The notes under the pieces are model-generated. The model did not search any database. It was given only the letters and a program-made list of their open reading frames with translations, and was not told the origin of the DNA. A stretch of DNA of 64,000 nucleotides from Cyanobacterium sp. HL-69. Lineage in GTDB: Bacteria > Cyanobacteriota > Cyanobacteriia > Cyanobacteriales > Cyanobacteriaceae. Location of the stretch: assembly GCA_002813895.1 (NCBI GenBank), contig CP024912.1, forward strand, positions 930,001-994,000, written 5' to 3'. The stretch's first letter is position 1; each line of letters begins with the position of its first letter. The position numbers and the translations under genes were made by a program. Below, piece by piece: positions 9,781 to 19,161 of the stretch.

Positions 9781-9802
9781 GGGACTTTATATCAAAAGTC
9801 CC
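9781..9802. terminator. Terminator between psaK and the convergent solute-binding gene
   Basis: An 8-bp perfect stem (GGGACTTT / AAAGTCCC) with a 6-base loop, followed on the plus strand by TCTCAACTTTTT. The two convergent genes end 16 and 10 bases away, so it may serve both strands. Confidence 0.75.
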
Positions 9803-9812
9803 TCTCAACTTT

Positions 9813-11081
9813 TTAATTTCCTACCGATAAATTAATTCGTTTCTGAGACTCCCCGAGGGCATCCTCCGCAGACTTTTGCCCCAAAAGAGTAGATTCGATC
9901 GCCCTTCCCAAATTTTCTGAAATGGTAGGATAATCAGAGAGAATAGGACGAGTATAAGCATTGTCCATCTGCTCCAAAAACACCTCCAACACAGGATTTT
10001 CCGCCACAAACTGCTGATATTCGGCACTGTCCTTCACTAACCGATTAATAGGCAAATAACCCGTTTTTAAAGCCCATTGTTGCTGAAACTCCTTCCCCAA
10101 AATATACTCCAAAAATCGTAAAGAAGCCTCCTCCCTCTCAGGATTAGTCTTAAACACAAACAAACTTTCTCCCCCTAATACCGTCGCAGGTTTATCAACC
10201 ACAGGCAAAGGAAAAACACCATAATCAATGCCACTTTGTTTCAACTGTGCCAGAGTCCAAGGCCCAGTAATTTGCATCGCTACCCTACCACTAATAAAAT
10301 CATCTAACTCATAACCGCGATCGGGCGCTGATAATATTGCATAATTACTATTAACCAACTCCGCCCCCAAACTTAACGCCTTTTGTGTCCCCTCATTAAT
10401 CAAATTAGGCTGATCATTTTCCACAATAAAGCCATCAGCCCCATAAATAAAAGGCAACCACACAAACACCGTAAACTCCCCCTTCCCCGAAGAGAGTAAC
10501 ACCCCATGTTGCTCATTACCCTTCGTCAATTGTCCTGCAACTGTCACAAACTCATCCCAAGTAGAAGGCAACTCAGTAATTCCAGCCTCCTCAAACAAAC
10601 TAGGACGATAAAACATCGCCGTGTTATTAGTAGCAAAAGGTACGGACCAAATTTCATTCCCTAGCCTCATGGTAGAAAGCATCGCAGGTTCAATTTCCTC
10701 CTTTAAGGTAGAACCATCAAACCATTCTGTCAAAGGCTTAATAGCCCCTAAATCTACCAATTTTCCCGTCAACTGGGGAACATACCACAGCACATCAGGG
10801 GGCTGATTTCCCACCACTGAAGCAATAATTTTTGGCAACTGTTCATCAGGTTGCCCCACATACAATCCCTGCACTTCTATATTAGGATTATTTTCATTAA
10901 ATTGGGCTAATAATTCATTAAAAATTTCTCTATTTTCAGGGGGGTTAATACCATGCCAAAAAGTAATTCTAGTAACACCATCAGCAGAAGTTCCCTCCAT
11001 AGAATTTTGACAACCTGTCAACAAAGGAACTAGTAAAATTAAAACTGTTATAAAAGTAATAAAATTATTTTTAATTTTCAC
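9813..11081 (-). CDS. Sugar-type ABC transporter substrate-binding lipoprotein
   Basis: 422 residues. The signal peptide ends in lipobox LLTGC (lipid-modified C24). The body is a family 1 extracellular solute-binding protein: ITFWHGINPPENREIFNELL near the N-terminus, then PDVLWYVPQLTGKLVDLGAIKPL and STWDEFVTVAGQLT. Such proteins capture sugars or osmolytes (for example glucosylglycerol or trehalose in cyanobacteria) for an ABC importer; the ligand cannot be read from sequence. No permease or ATPase gene is adjacent, so it must work with a system encoded elsewhere. Confidence 0.88.
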   Translation of the reverse strand: MKIKNNFITFITVLILLVPLLTGCQNSMEGTSADGVTRITFWHGINPPENREIFNELLAQFNENNPNIEVQGLYVGQPDEQLPKIIASVVGNQPPDVLWYVPQLTGKLVDLGAIKPLTEWFDGSTLKEEIEPAMLSTMRLGNEIWSVPFATNNTAMFYRPSLFEEAGITELPSTWDEFVTVAGQLTKGNEQHGVLLSSGKGEFTVFVWLPFIYGADGFIVENDQPNLINEGTQKALSLGAELVNSNYAILSAPDRGYELDDFISGRVAMQITGPWTLAQLKQSGIDYGVFPLPVVDKPATVLGGESLFVFKTNPEREEASLRFLEYILGKEFQQQWALKTGYLPINRLVKDSAEYQQFVAENPVLEVFLEQMDNAYTRPILSDYPTISENLGRAIESTLLGQKSAEDALGESQKRINLSVGN

Positions 11082-11398
11082 AAATATTATTTCAGTAAAT
11101 ACATTAAACCAATTGTAACTCTAAGAATACAATCAAAGTATAGTTTTAAACTAGATTCTAATTTATGTAGTTACTATAGTAAATTTTGAGACAATTTACC
11201 TAGCTAAAAACTCAATTCTATAAATCTTTTAGCACTTGGCAGCATCTCATTTATATTTTAAGTTACCATAATATTAAGTAAAAGTAATTTGTACTTTTAT
11301 CAATAACAAAAAACCCTTTATTCACAACTTTAATATATTATTTTACAAAAAATAGTAGTTAGTAAAAAAGAAATATTTAAAGTTTTATCGAACAGATA
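11082..11398. other. 317-bp gap, AT-rich, no gene seen
   Basis: This lies upstream of the solute-binding lipoprotein gene and downstream of the DUF760 gene, both on the minus strand. It is very AT-rich and has stops in all frames. It presumably holds the lipoprotein gene promoter; I see no clear operator, repeat or RNA gene. Confidence 0.5.
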
Positions 11399-11734
11399 CT
11401 AATTATTCTGAGCATCATTTGAACCAGCCAAAGCCTTTTCAAAGTCCATTCTTTGCTCCGCATTACGCAACAAATAACCACTCATCATTGCTGATGCCAA
11501 TAATTTACCAAGGTTTTCTCGACTCGTACTCACCATCACCCCAAAACCTTCTGCGGGTAGATTTCCTAATAAACCACCAATGTTTCTTTCCATCACTTGG
11601 AAAACTTCAGAAGTCTTGGGCTGAGATAAATTAGCAATGGTTTCTGGGCTTAAAGACTGAAGATATTTTAATAAATTATTATCCTCATCATTGTTATTGA
11701 AATAGTTTGATTGGCGATGGAATGATTGATTCAT
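11399..11734 (-). CDS. DUF760 family protein
   Basis: 111 residues. The core LLKYLQSLSPETIANL, then IGGLLGNLPAEGFGVMVSTSRENLGKLLASAMMSGYLLR is the DUF760 pattern, a family shared by cyanobacteria and plastids with no settled biochemical role. In plants some members bind chloroplast proteins, but transferring that role would be speculation. A Shine-Dalgarno (GAGGAG) stands at proper spacing before the ATG. The protein is soluble, without a signal or membrane segment. Confidence 0.85.
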   Translation of the reverse strand: MNQSFHRQSNYFNNNDEDNNLLKYLQSLSPETIANLSQPKTSEVFQVMERNIGGLLGNLPAEGFGVMVSTSRENLGKLLASAMMSGYLLRNAEQRMDFEKALAGSNDAQNN

Positions 11735-11887
11735 TTTTTCTCCTCAATTACTATAAAAAACCCTGCTTTTGATCAGAATTATGTTCCTTTCAGAAAAAGT
11801 GTTTACTATAATTAATTTATCTTTAAATAACTATTTTTAGATTGAGTAGAACCGAACTAAAAGAGTATAAATATTACCCTATCAAAA

Positions 11888-12199
11888 TTAAATCTCTTTT
11901 TTCATCCTTTCGAGGGTTTGATTCATCTGCATGAACATTTGTTCAGGAGTGGTGCCAAATTGACTTAGTTGAGTTTTTAATTGCTCTATGGTCATTTTTG
12001 CCATAAAGTCTTCTGATAGTTCAAATCTTTTCATAAAAATACGATAACGATCCATCATATTTTCCATTCTTTCAATAAAGATTTTTTTTCCTTCTCGGTC
12101 AAATTTACCGAATTCGCTCCCCAATTGACTAAGGGATTGATAATCTTCAAATAGTTGCTTGGCTTCTTGTTGTACTACTTCTGAATCAAAAAAACTCAT
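11888..12199 (-). CDS. DUF1825 family protein
   Basis: 103 residues from the ATG at 12199 (MSFFDSEVVQ). Mostly helical and charged, with a run KIFIERMENMMDRYRIFMKRFELSEDFMAKM and Met-rich C-terminus. This matches DUF1825, a cyanobacterial family of unknown function. The start was chosen because GAGGAAG lies at the right distance upstream; the longer frame from 12220 would begin with seven unconserved residues and would bury the ribosome binding site. It lies on the same strand as the DUF760 gene, about 150 bp upstream of it. Confidence 0.85.
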   Translation of the reverse strand: MSFFDSEVVQQEAKQLFEDYQSLSQLGSEFGKFDREGKKIFIERMENMMDRYRIFMKRFELSEDFMAKMTIEQLKTQLSQFGTTPEQMFMQMNQTLERMKKEI

Positions 12200-12325
12200 C
12201 TTTCTTCCTCTCAAGTGCAATACTGTATCAGTTATAGTGAATAAAGTTCTGCGGTCTGCTAAGTTTAATTATATGATTAGATACATAAGTTTTTGAATAC
12301 GGATTTCCGTATTATCCTTGTCATT

Positions 12326-12730
12326 ATGCAATTTTCCACCGATTCTAAGAATAGTTTTTCTAAGAAAAAGGTCATTAGTATTATTTTTGCTTTCCTTGGT
12401 ACGATCGCCCCTTTTGGTGGTTTACACAAATTTTATTTAGGACAACCCATTTGGGGGGTACTATATCTTGCCTTGGGCTGGAATAACCCTTCTTTGATAA
12501 AAATCGCCTGTGCGGTGGATGTAGTGTTGTACTTGTTGCCGTCTCAGGATATACTCTCCTTCAATTCTAACAACGGTGACGTGCAGATGGCAAATTTACA
12601 GCAAAAATCTTTGGTGGCACAAAACACCGTCGATGTAGTATCAGCCATCAGAGAGTTGGAAACCTTGCGCCAAGAGGGGTTAATCTCGGAATACGAATTT
12701 GAGCAAAAACGCCGTGCTTTAATTGATTAA
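12326..12730 (+). CDS. TM2-like membrane protein with C-terminal SHOCT motif
   Basis: About 134 residues from ATG 12326 (MQFSTDSKNSF). The middle has a TM2-type hydrophobic hairpin: AFLGTIAPFGGLHKFYLGQ, then WGVLYLALGW, then a second membrane helix with CAVDVVLYLL. The C-terminus (IRELETLRQEGLISEYEFEQKR) is a SHOCT motif, a short module that often ends bacterial membrane or oligomerising proteins. Function is unknown. An in-frame TTG start at 12293 is possible, but it has no ribosome binding site and its residues are not TM2-like. Confidence 0.8.
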   Translation: MQFSTDSKNSFSKKKVISIIFAFLGTIAPFGGLHKFYLGQPIWGVLYLALGWNNPSLIKIACAVDVVLYLLPSQDILSFNSNNGDVQMANLQQKSLVAQNTVDVVSAIRELETLRQEGLISEYEFEQKRRALID

Positions 12731-12737
12731 TAAAAAA

Positions 12738-12759
12738 GCAAGGGATTTAAACCCCTTGC
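12738..12759 (-). terminator. Terminator of the porin gene
   Basis: A 7-bp GC-rich stem (GCAAGGG / CCCTTGC arms) lies between the convergent TM2/SHOCT and porin genes. Read on the minus strand it is followed at once by TTTTTT (12732-12737), the form of an intrinsic terminator for the porin. Confidence 0.7.
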
Positions 12760-12796
12760 CAAAGATAAAAAATTGTGAGCCTAAAAACTTATTTAC

Positions 12797-14410
12797 TTAG
12801 AAAGTAAAAGTAGTTCTCAAAGTGCCGATATAAACTGGATCATTTGCACCACTATCCTGATTAGGTGCTGTTAATACGATCAATCCAGGGGTGAGACTAA
12901 TACGATTGTTAATAGGATACTTGTAAGATACTTCGATGTGCCAAGGAGTATCGTTAGAAAAAGTTTGATTAACTCCACCTAAAGTTAACCCCGTTAAATG
13001 GGGTTCCGCACCCACGATAATAGCGCCGAGACTACCTTCTTTTCCTAAGTCAGGGAACGCCAGAGCTACGGCATAATTCCAAATTTCTGCACTACCAGTG
13101 CTTTGAAGTTGAGCATCCGTATAACCGCCCCAAGCACGAAGGCTAAATTTAGGGCTAATATCTAATTGACCTTGAATACCATAGGAGTCGCTAGAAACAG
13201 GGATTCCATTTAGTCCCAATCCTTGTAAATTACCAAATCTGGTACCTGTGCCACCAAAGTTAAAAGCTGAACCTGCACCGTTTGGATCATAACCTTTAAT
13301 GTAAGTAAAGCCAAGTTTAAATCGGTTACTAGGTTTAAAGACTAATTGCCCCATGGCAGAATAGTTACCATCGAATAAGCCTCTGCCGTCAGCAGGATTA
13401 TTGCCACCCCTTGCCAAATAACCAGCAGAAAGCTCAAATTTATCCCCCAATTGCTGTCTTAATCCGATACCTTGTCCCCCCAAACCTAGACGGTATATAG
13501 GATTTCTTTCTCCAAATCGAGATAATGCACCTCCTGCACCTCCTCCTGCTTCTAGTCCAGAGTTGAATGTATCAGCATAGAAATGGTGTCCTCCTAAACT
13601 GGCCATGGTAAATACCCTTGTTTTGGGAGTCAGGGAGAAGTAGTAGTGAAGACGGTCTAAGGTTACATTATTGTCTGCTTGTCCATCATAGGCAAATCGC
13701 CCTTCATCGGTAAAGGTTTGAGAGCCAAAGGAGTTACCCAGATTACCTGCAGTTAGACGAGTGAATAAAACATCGTTACCAGTAAAACTGGTGGACATTT
13801 GTAGCCTTACTCTGGAGGTGAGGGTGGCTTGGGCGTTAAAGTCTTCCCTGACTCCTGTGAGGGGGTTCGTAACATCTCCTCCAAAGGCATCAGCGAGGGT
13901 GAAGGCAACTTCTCCAGCTAATTTTGTTGTGGTGGAAAATTGATTATCTTCTAAGAAGGCTACCCTACCCTCTAGGTTATCAACTCTGGCACCGAGGGTG
14001 GCGAGTTCGGTTTCAAATTCGGCAATTAGTCTTCTGAGGGCTGCAATATCTTCTTCTCCTACTCCTCCTGTGCCGATTAAGCGTTCGATGGATTGCATAC
14101 AGGCATTTAAACCCGCCGCAAATTCATAACGGCTTAACGCTCTATTTCCCCTGAATGTGCGATCGGGATAACCGACAATACAACCGTAACGCTCTACGAG
14201 ACTTCTTAGGGCTTCGTAAGCCCAGTCGGTGGGAGATACGTCGCTCAGTTGGTTTACTGAGGTAACTTGCCCCATGGATTCTTGATTGTCAATATCCATG
14301 ACATTAATTTGTGCATGGGCAGGGTTAGTGCTTATTAGGGTGGTAAGGGCAATTATTACTTTATAATTTGCTACACTCTTTAATGAAAAACAACCCGATT
14401 TTTTGGACAT
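12797..14410 (-). CDS. Outer-membrane porin with S-layer homology domain (OprB / iron uptake porin type)
   Basis: 537 residues. A signal peptide ends near AHAQ (about residue 34). An SLH domain follows (about 55-110: DVSPTDWAYEALRSLVERYG, then GYPDRTFRGNRALSRYEFA), then a coiled-coil segment (RRLIAEFETELATLGARVDNLEGR). The rest is an OprB-type beta-barrel ending in Phe (TTFTF), the usual outer-membrane sorting signal. In cyanobacteria the SLH part binds pyruvylated cell-wall polysaccharide and the barrel passes ions or small solutes. The label iron uptake porin is a family name; substrate cannot be read here. Confidence 0.92.
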   Translation of the reverse strand: MSKKSGCFSLKSVANYKVIIALTTLISTNPAHAQINVMDIDNQESMGQVTSVNQLSDVSPTDWAYEALRSLVERYGCIVGYPDRTFRGNRALSRYEFAAGLNACMQSIERLIGTGGVGEEDIAALRRLIAEFETELATLGARVDNLEGRVAFLEDNQFSTTTKLAGEVAFTLADAFGGDVTNPLTGVREDFNAQATLTSRVRLQMSTSFTGNDVLFTRLTAGNLGNSFGSQTFTDEGRFAYDGQADNNVTLDRLHYYFSLTPKTRVFTMASLGGHHFYADTFNSGLEAGGGAGGALSRFGERNPIYRLGLGGQGIGLRQQLGDKFELSAGYLARGGNNPADGRGLFDGNYSAMGQLVFKPSNRFKLGFTYIKGYDPNGAGSAFNFGGTGTRFGNLQGLGLNGIPVSSDSYGIQGQLDISPKFSLRAWGGYTDAQLQSTGSAEIWNYAVALAFPDLGKEGSLGAIIVGAEPHLTGLTLGGVNQTFSNDTPWHIEVSYKYPINNRISLTPGLIVLTAPNQDSGANDPVYIGTLRTTFTF

Positions 14411-14728
14411 TAAAACCTCACAACAGTTATTAAGAATTGGTTAAGAAAGACGATTAAAGTTTAGCTATTCTTTTGAGGAGGGTTTTGTATTGGTTAATAC
14501 CAATAATGAATTTGTATGCAATATAAGCATGGTTAAAATGATAAAATAGACTTAAGATGTTTTATGAAAAAAAAATAAATTTTTGTGATGAACAGGTTAA
14601 TTTATTTTTTATTATTCTTATTCAATATTTTGAGGGTGTTATCGGTTTTGTTTGGTTCGGTTTGTTTGTTATTATCTGAATAGCTAAAAATATTAATAAA
14701 TTGCTCTTTTTATTTTTGATATTTATTC
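14411..14728. other. 318-bp gap between divergent porin and pentapeptide genes
   Basis: AT-rich, no gene. It must hold the promoters of both flanking genes. A near-palindrome (ATTGGT-TAAT-ACCAAT, 14489-14504) could be an operator or small hairpin. At 14427-14445 a pair of CTTAA-type 8-mers on the minus strand resembles a Pho box but lies only 17 bp from the porin start codon, too close for a normal activator site. Confidence 0.4.
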
Positions 14729-15571
14729 ATGTCAAATTCTGATAAAAAATCTTCAGTTTTTCCCAAAATTTTTAAACGTTTTCAAAAAACTTTATCTTCA
14801 TTTGTAAATGCGATCGCCGAGGCCATTACTACTTCTGTTCACATTCCTGAAATAGCTATTGGACCCATTATTGGTTCTTTAATTACTTCGGCAACTACTT
14901 TAGTTATCGGCTTTTTAACTATTTCTAATATATTCAGTGAACAATTTTTATATCGCCCTTTGCAAATTCAAGATAGTAATGCCAATTTAAATTTACAATT
15001 GGAAAGTTATCGTCAAAATATTCTTAATAATTACCTTACTCAGACCACGGAATTAACCCTCAACTATCCTTTGTGGAAATTACAACAAAACTATAATCTT
15101 CTTCGGGCAAATACTCAGGCGGCTCTCAAGGAACTTGATGGGGAAAGAAAACGTTATATCATAATGTTCTTAGAGGATAATCATTTGCTCACTTTCAATA
15201 ACCATACAAGGGCAAGTAATATTTTAGAAAACTCTAACTTAGAGGAAGCACAATTAAGTAATTTAAATTTATCTTTTACTAATTTTAAAAATAGTAATTT
15301 AACCAAGGCAAATTTAAACTATGGCAATTTTCATAAAGTTAATTTTACCAAAGCTAACTTAACAGAAAGTAGTTTGATAAATGCTGATTTATCAGGAGCA
15401 TTTTTAGAAAAAGCTAATCTAACAAATGCTGATTTCACAAATAGCTGTTATGATATTTTTACGACATTACCAGATAATTTTGATCCCGTTAAAGCAAAAA
15501 TGAATTTAATTCAACCTTTTCATAACTGCCCAGTAATACTAATGGAAAAAGATCCAAAAAAAGCAAAATAA
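14729..15571 (+). CDS. Membrane-anchored pentapeptide repeat protein
   Basis: 280 residues. One or two membrane segments lie at about 48-75 (IGPIIGSLITSATTLVIGFLT). A soluble linker follows, then about fifteen A(N/D)LxX-type pentapeptides (about 170-240: SNLNLS, TNFKN, SNLTK, ANLNY, ANLTN, ADF), which fold as a right-handed four-sided helix. The C-terminal cap has YDIFTTLPDNFDP and a Cys pair. Cyanobacteria have many such proteins, and few have a known role. A protein-interaction scaffold at the membrane is the most that can be inferred. The glycosyltransferase gene follows 21 bp later and may share its transcript. Confidence 0.85.
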   Translation: MSNSDKKSSVFPKIFKRFQKTLSSFVNAIAEAITTSVHIPEIAIGPIIGSLITSATTLVIGFLTISNIFSEQFLYRPLQIQDSNANLNLQLESYRQNILNNYLTQTTELTLNYPLWKLQQNYNLLRANTQAALKELDGERKRYIIMFLEDNHLLTFNNHTRASNILENSNLEEAQLSNLNLSFTNFKNSNLTKANLNYGNFHKVNFTKANLTESSLINADLSGAFLEKANLTNADFTNSCYDIFTTLPDNFDPVKAKMNLIQPFHNCPVILMEKDPKKAK

Positions 15572-15592
15572 TTTATGATTTATTGATTAATA

Positions 15593-16876
15593 ATGATGAA
15601 TAATCCTTTGCCCCATGAGCAAAACTTGTTAAGAGATAATAGTAAATTATTACCTGTGCCATCAGGTTTGTTAAAAGTTGATTCTTTAGAATCAGCGCCC
15701 CAGGATTATTTATGTTTGCGAGAAAAACTTTATAACATTGCTTCGACTTCTACTTATAGAGTTTGGTTTTCCCTTATATTACCCACCTACCAAGAAGGGG
15801 AAAACATTGAGGGAATTGTTAGTAAAATTTGTCATGTCCTTGATGGGGTTATTCCTTCCCATTATGAATTGATTATAGTGGATGATGACAGCCCCGATCG
15901 CACTTGGGAAAAAGCATTAAAATTAACCAAGGATTATCCTCCATTGCGGGTAATGCGTCGTCAAAATGAGCGCTCGTTATCTACGGCAGTAATCAGAGGA
16001 TGGCAAGGGGCAAGGGGAGAAATTTTGGGAGTAATAGATGCAGATTTACAACACCCTCCCGATATTTTATTAGAACTTTTGGGGCGTATCTGTGATGGGG
16101 CTGATTTAGCCGTGGCAAGTCGTCACACTAAAAATGGTGGGGTGAGTGATTGGAGTTTTTTCCGTCGTTGTTTGTCTAGGGGCGCTCAAATTATGGGCTT
16201 ATTGATTTTACCCAATACCATCGGCAGAATATCTGATCCCATGAGTGGTTATTTTGTACTACAAAGAAAGGCGATCGCCCATTGTACCTTAGCTCCTGTG
16301 GGCTATAAAATTTTAATAGAAGTAGTAGCCAGAGGTTATTTTCGTAATATTGCCGAAGTGGGCTATGTTTTCCAAGAAAGAGTCGAAGGGCAAAGCAAAG
16401 TTACTTGGAAACAATATCGAGACTATATCCATCACCTATTGCGATTGAGACTCGCTTTATGGCCATTTAGTCGTTTTATTCGCTTTGGTATGGTTGGCTT
16501 TACGGGGGTATTTGTAGATATGACCATATTATATCTTCTCAGTGGCCCCAGCACCATGCAATGGAATTTAACCCTCAGTAAAATTATTGCGGCTGAATTT
16601 GCCATCATTAATAATTTTATCTGGAATGACCGTTGGACATTCAAAGATTTTTCTCAATTTGGGCAAGGGAAACTTCACACCCTTAAAAGATTGCTTAAAT
16701 TTAATCTTATCTGTTTAGCTGGGTTATTTATTAACGTTGTTATTCTTAATCTTATTGTTAACTTTATCTTTCCTAACCCCTACATTGCCAATTTAAGTGC
16801 GATCGCCCTTACCACCTTTTGGAATTTTTGGCTAAACTACAAACTAAACTGGGGAAATAGCACTAAAACTAATTAG
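15593..16876 (+). CDS. Glycosyltransferase family 2 fused to GtrA membrane domain (polyprenyl-phosphate sugar synthase type)
   Basis: 427 residues. The GT2 domain (about 55-285) begins SLILPTYQEGENI, has a VDDDSPDRTW nucleotide-binding segment, the DADLQHPPD metal-binding motif and ISDPMSGYFVLQRKA, all typical of dolichol/undecaprenyl-phosphate mannose or glucose synthases. The C-terminal GtrA domain (about 293-425) has four membrane helices. Such fusions make a lipid-linked sugar and may flip or anchor it for cell-surface glycosylation. ATGs at 15593 and 15596 are equally possible starts. The sugar cannot be determined. Confidence 0.9.
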   Translation: MMNNPLPHEQNLLRDNSKLLPVPSGLLKVDSLESAPQDYLCLREKLYNIASTSTYRVWFSLILPTYQEGENIEGIVSKICHVLDGVIPSHYELIIVDDDSPDRTWEKALKLTKDYPPLRVMRRQNERSLSTAVIRGWQGARGEILGVIDADLQHPPDILLELLGRICDGADLAVASRHTKNGGVSDWSFFRRCLSRGAQIMGLLILPNTIGRISDPMSGYFVLQRKAIAHCTLAPVGYKILIEVVARGYFRNIAEVGYVFQERVEGQSKVTWKQYRDYIHHLLRLRLALWPFSRFIRFGMVGFTGVFVDMTILYLLSGPSTMQWNLTLSKIIAAEFAIINNFIWNDRWTFKDFSQFGQGKLHTLKRLLKFNLICLAGLFINVVILNLIVNFIFPNPYIANLSAIALTTFWNFWLNYKLNWGNSTKTN

Positions 16877-16970
16877 AGGTTGCTGAAAAACTCGAATCAT
16901 GGAGTTAATGGATAATGAAGAATTGATAATGGTGATTATTGACCATTTTTTTATGTTTTTAATATCCTTA

Positions 16971-17061
16971 TACCAAATCCTATTTAGATAGTATATTTAT
17001 TTACTTGAAATCATTGAGATTGATGATAGTTATTAGTCTACTTTTAATGTAGGATTTGGTA
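16971..17061. mobile_element. Putative 91-bp MITE
   Basis: Perfect 12-bp terminal inverted repeats (TACCAAATCCTA / TAGGATTTGGTA) enclose 67 bp of AT-rich DNA with no frame. TTA flanks it on both sides (16968-16970 and 17062-17064), consistent with a 3-bp target duplication. Small non-coding elements like this are moved by a transposase supplied elsewhere. No matching transposase with these ends is in the window. Confidence 0.55.
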
Positions 17062-17174
17062 TTAAACCCCTTATTAAGCTAAATCCGTAAATCAAAATAA
17101 AAATTCAATTTATCGATAAATTATTTAGTCATGTAACTTATTACACGGTAAGCGATGATAACCTATCGTTACCC

Positions 17175-18371
17175 TTACTTTTCCCGCTTTTTTTGTTCAT
17201 CATTTTGATGATGTAAAGGAGAAGAAGGATAAATAGGATTTTCAATGGGGGAAGGTTGCCAATGGGTAGGAATAGCAGGGCGAGAAGGCTTCAATCCTTG
17301 TAAAACTTCCTGTAAATTTAACGATTCCAAAGGCTTTGCCTCCCTTAACTTGTGCCAAACCGAGCGAGACATGAGCAAATTTTGCTCCATTCTTTGCGCC
17401 CCAATTTTTTCCAAATACTCCTCCCTTTCTGGTTGATAATCCCCAGAAGAAAGCAACAAAGACTGAGGAGGAAACTTCTGGATAACCGCCGCCATCTGAG
17501 TTAAAAGTTTCGGATACAACCATGTATAAGCAGGATGCACCGTTAAATCTGCTTCATGGGGTTTAGCACCATTTTGAGACACAATGAGCTTAAAATAGCC
17601 AATGGCAGCCTTTCTCTGAGGCTCAAATACATAAGCCCTGATGGTTTCTTCCTGACTCCAAAAAGACTTAATCGTTTTCGATACATAGGTAAAAAAGCCC
17701 GTTTTAAAATCCTCTAAATGCAAATCAAAAACCTGCCGAATAGTAGGAGGCAAAGAAACACAATCTAACTGATATAGTAAACGAGAATCCGCATTACTCA
17801 CAGGTAAAAGATTAGGTAAACTAGGCTCTTTTTCTGCTAATTTTGCTAAAATTTCGGCATTACATTCCCAATTAGTAATTTGGGCTAGGGGTTGAAAACC
17901 ATTTTCTCGATACAATCCGAGGGTACTTTTTTCATTTATATTTACTTCTAGTATCCATGTTCTGGCTTCCCAAATTTTCTCAAAACAGTAACGCAATAAT
18001 TGAGAGCCAATGCTACAATTACCGATTAGTAAATGGCTCAATGAAGTGTTGTAATTAATTATTACTAGCTCAACTTTCCATGTACTGCGATTTTGGTTAA
18101 AAGGGGCAACTTGAATTAACCCTTGAATCTGTCCATCTTTTTCCGCTACATACACATAAAAATCTCGATTCCAACTAGAGGGCAACATTTTTGCCATCTG
18201 CAATAAACCGTAACAGCTTTGGTACTTTTGTACCTGTTTCAAAAGAGAAGCAAAACGATAGTTATTTTCTAATGATAATCTTTCTTGGAGCAAAGAGGCG
18301 ATCGCCCCTAAATCTCGATATTGTACCCCTCGAATCTTTAAACTAGATTTTGGTAATGTAGATGTATTCAT
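17175..18371 (-). CDS. GNAT-family acetyltransferase-like protein
   Basis: 398 residues. The N-terminal half has GNAT features: IRGVQYRDLGAIASLL, then FYVYVAEKDGQIQGLIQV (strand 4), an acyl-CoA-loop-like IGSQLLRYCFEKIWE and the usual NINEKSTLGLYRENGFQPLA. The C-terminal half (about 200-345) looks like a second, degenerate GNAT fold. This long form appears in cyanobacteria with no known substrate. The C-terminal tail is Pro/Ser-rich and probably disordered. It stands alone, with long AT-rich gaps on both sides. Confidence 0.75.
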   Translation of the reverse strand: MNTSTLPKSSLKIRGVQYRDLGAIASLLQERLSLENNYRFASLLKQVQKYQSCYGLLQMAKMLPSSWNRDFYVYVAEKDGQIQGLIQVAPFNQNRSTWKVELVIINYNTSLSHLLIGNCSIGSQLLRYCFEKIWEARTWILEVNINEKSTLGLYRENGFQPLAQITNWECNAEILAKLAEKEPSLPNLLPVSNADSRLLYQLDCVSLPPTIRQVFDLHLEDFKTGFFTYVSKTIKSFWSQEETIRAYVFEPQRKAAIGYFKLIVSQNGAKPHEADLTVHPAYTWLYPKLLTQMAAVIQKFPPQSLLLSSGDYQPEREEYLEKIGAQRMEQNLLMSRSVWHKLREAKPLESLNLQEVLQGLKPSRPAIPTHWQPSPIENPIYPSSPLHHQNDEQKKREK

Positions 18372-18761
18372 AGTATTATCTTTTTAAATTAAATATATTG
18401 AGAACAAAAAAACTTCAAAGTAAGAGACAAAAAGCAACTCTCAAAAATTACAACATTCTCACCAACCTCGAATAAAGTAGTTAATTTAACAATAGTGATG
18501 GTCATTAGATATTAGCTTAACAGTTAACCATAAAAATCCTAAACCCTCAAAATCATCATAACTATTAAGACAAATACAACCTAAAACCTTTCTGCCATTT
18601 CTCTTTAAAAAAATTAGACCAACAAAATTACCAATCACCTCATCGATAATTACTTTTTGTCTAATCCCATCTTATCTCAAATTTTTTTCATTAATCAACG
18701 ACCATTTTTAAAAATCAACACTAAAATTAAAAATTAAAACATCATTTAAAGTATTATCCCT
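18372..18761. other. 390-bp gap, very AT-rich, no gene seen
   Basis: It lies between two divergent genes and must hold both promoters. Long A/T runs and dense stops are all that is visible; no repeat, palindrome above chance or RNA gene stands out. Confidence 0.5.
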
Positions 18762-19154
18762 ATGAACAACATTAAACCATTTAAAAAAAGTAAATATCTT
18801 CACAACAACATCGATACCGTCTTCTTAGAAAGACAAAAAAAAGAAGAAAAAAAAAGACTCAAACAATATTGTCTTCACCGTAGCCTAGAAAATATATTAA
18901 AAATAGGTTTTAATTTAGGTATTGTCGCTTTCTCCGTTACTAGCGTCAAAAATCTTTTACCCTACAACGACATTCAGCAATCTCAAATTAACCAAATCCA
19001 AGAAGAAATTAATAAAGTATCCCCCAGAGTTCAAAGACTAGAAGAAAATTTTTCCACAACCTTTGACCCTAAATCTTCCAGAAGAGTTATGAAAGATAAT
19101 ACCTACAAAGTTGATCCTAATTTGCGCCCCATCTTTTTTGTCGAAAAAAAATAA
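18762..19154 (+). CDS. Small membrane-anchored coiled-coil protein, function unknown
   Basis: 130 residues, not recognised. The N-terminus is very basic (KKEEKKRLKQYCLHRSLEN). One hydrophobic segment (about 47-64, ILKIGFNLGIVAFSVTSV) is followed by a heptad-like helix (about 72-100, QINQIQEEINKVSPRVQRLEE) and a polar tail ending PIFFVEKK. The layout (cytoplasmic basic tail, one membrane pass, coiled coil) fits a small septal or envelope protein, but this is only a shape argument. Codon use is like the neighbours. Confidence 0.65.
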   Translation: MNNIKPFKKSKYLHNNIDTVFLERQKKEEKKRLKQYCLHRSLENILKIGFNLGIVAFSVTSVKNLLPYNDIQQSQINQIQEEINKVSPRVQRLEENFSTTFDPKSSRRVMKDNTYKVDPNLRPIFFVEKK

Positions 19155-19161
19155 AAAAATT

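Noticed and set aside
14427-14445. Pho-box-like pair (CTTAACCA-ATT-CTTAATAA) upstream of the porin gene
   Set aside because: It ends only 17 bp from the start codon, which leaves no room for a -10 box and leader. Kept only as a note in the gap entry.
18513-18530. Pho box in the gap at 18.5 kb
   Set aside because: The two TTAAC units are 8 bp apart instead of the 11-bp period needed.
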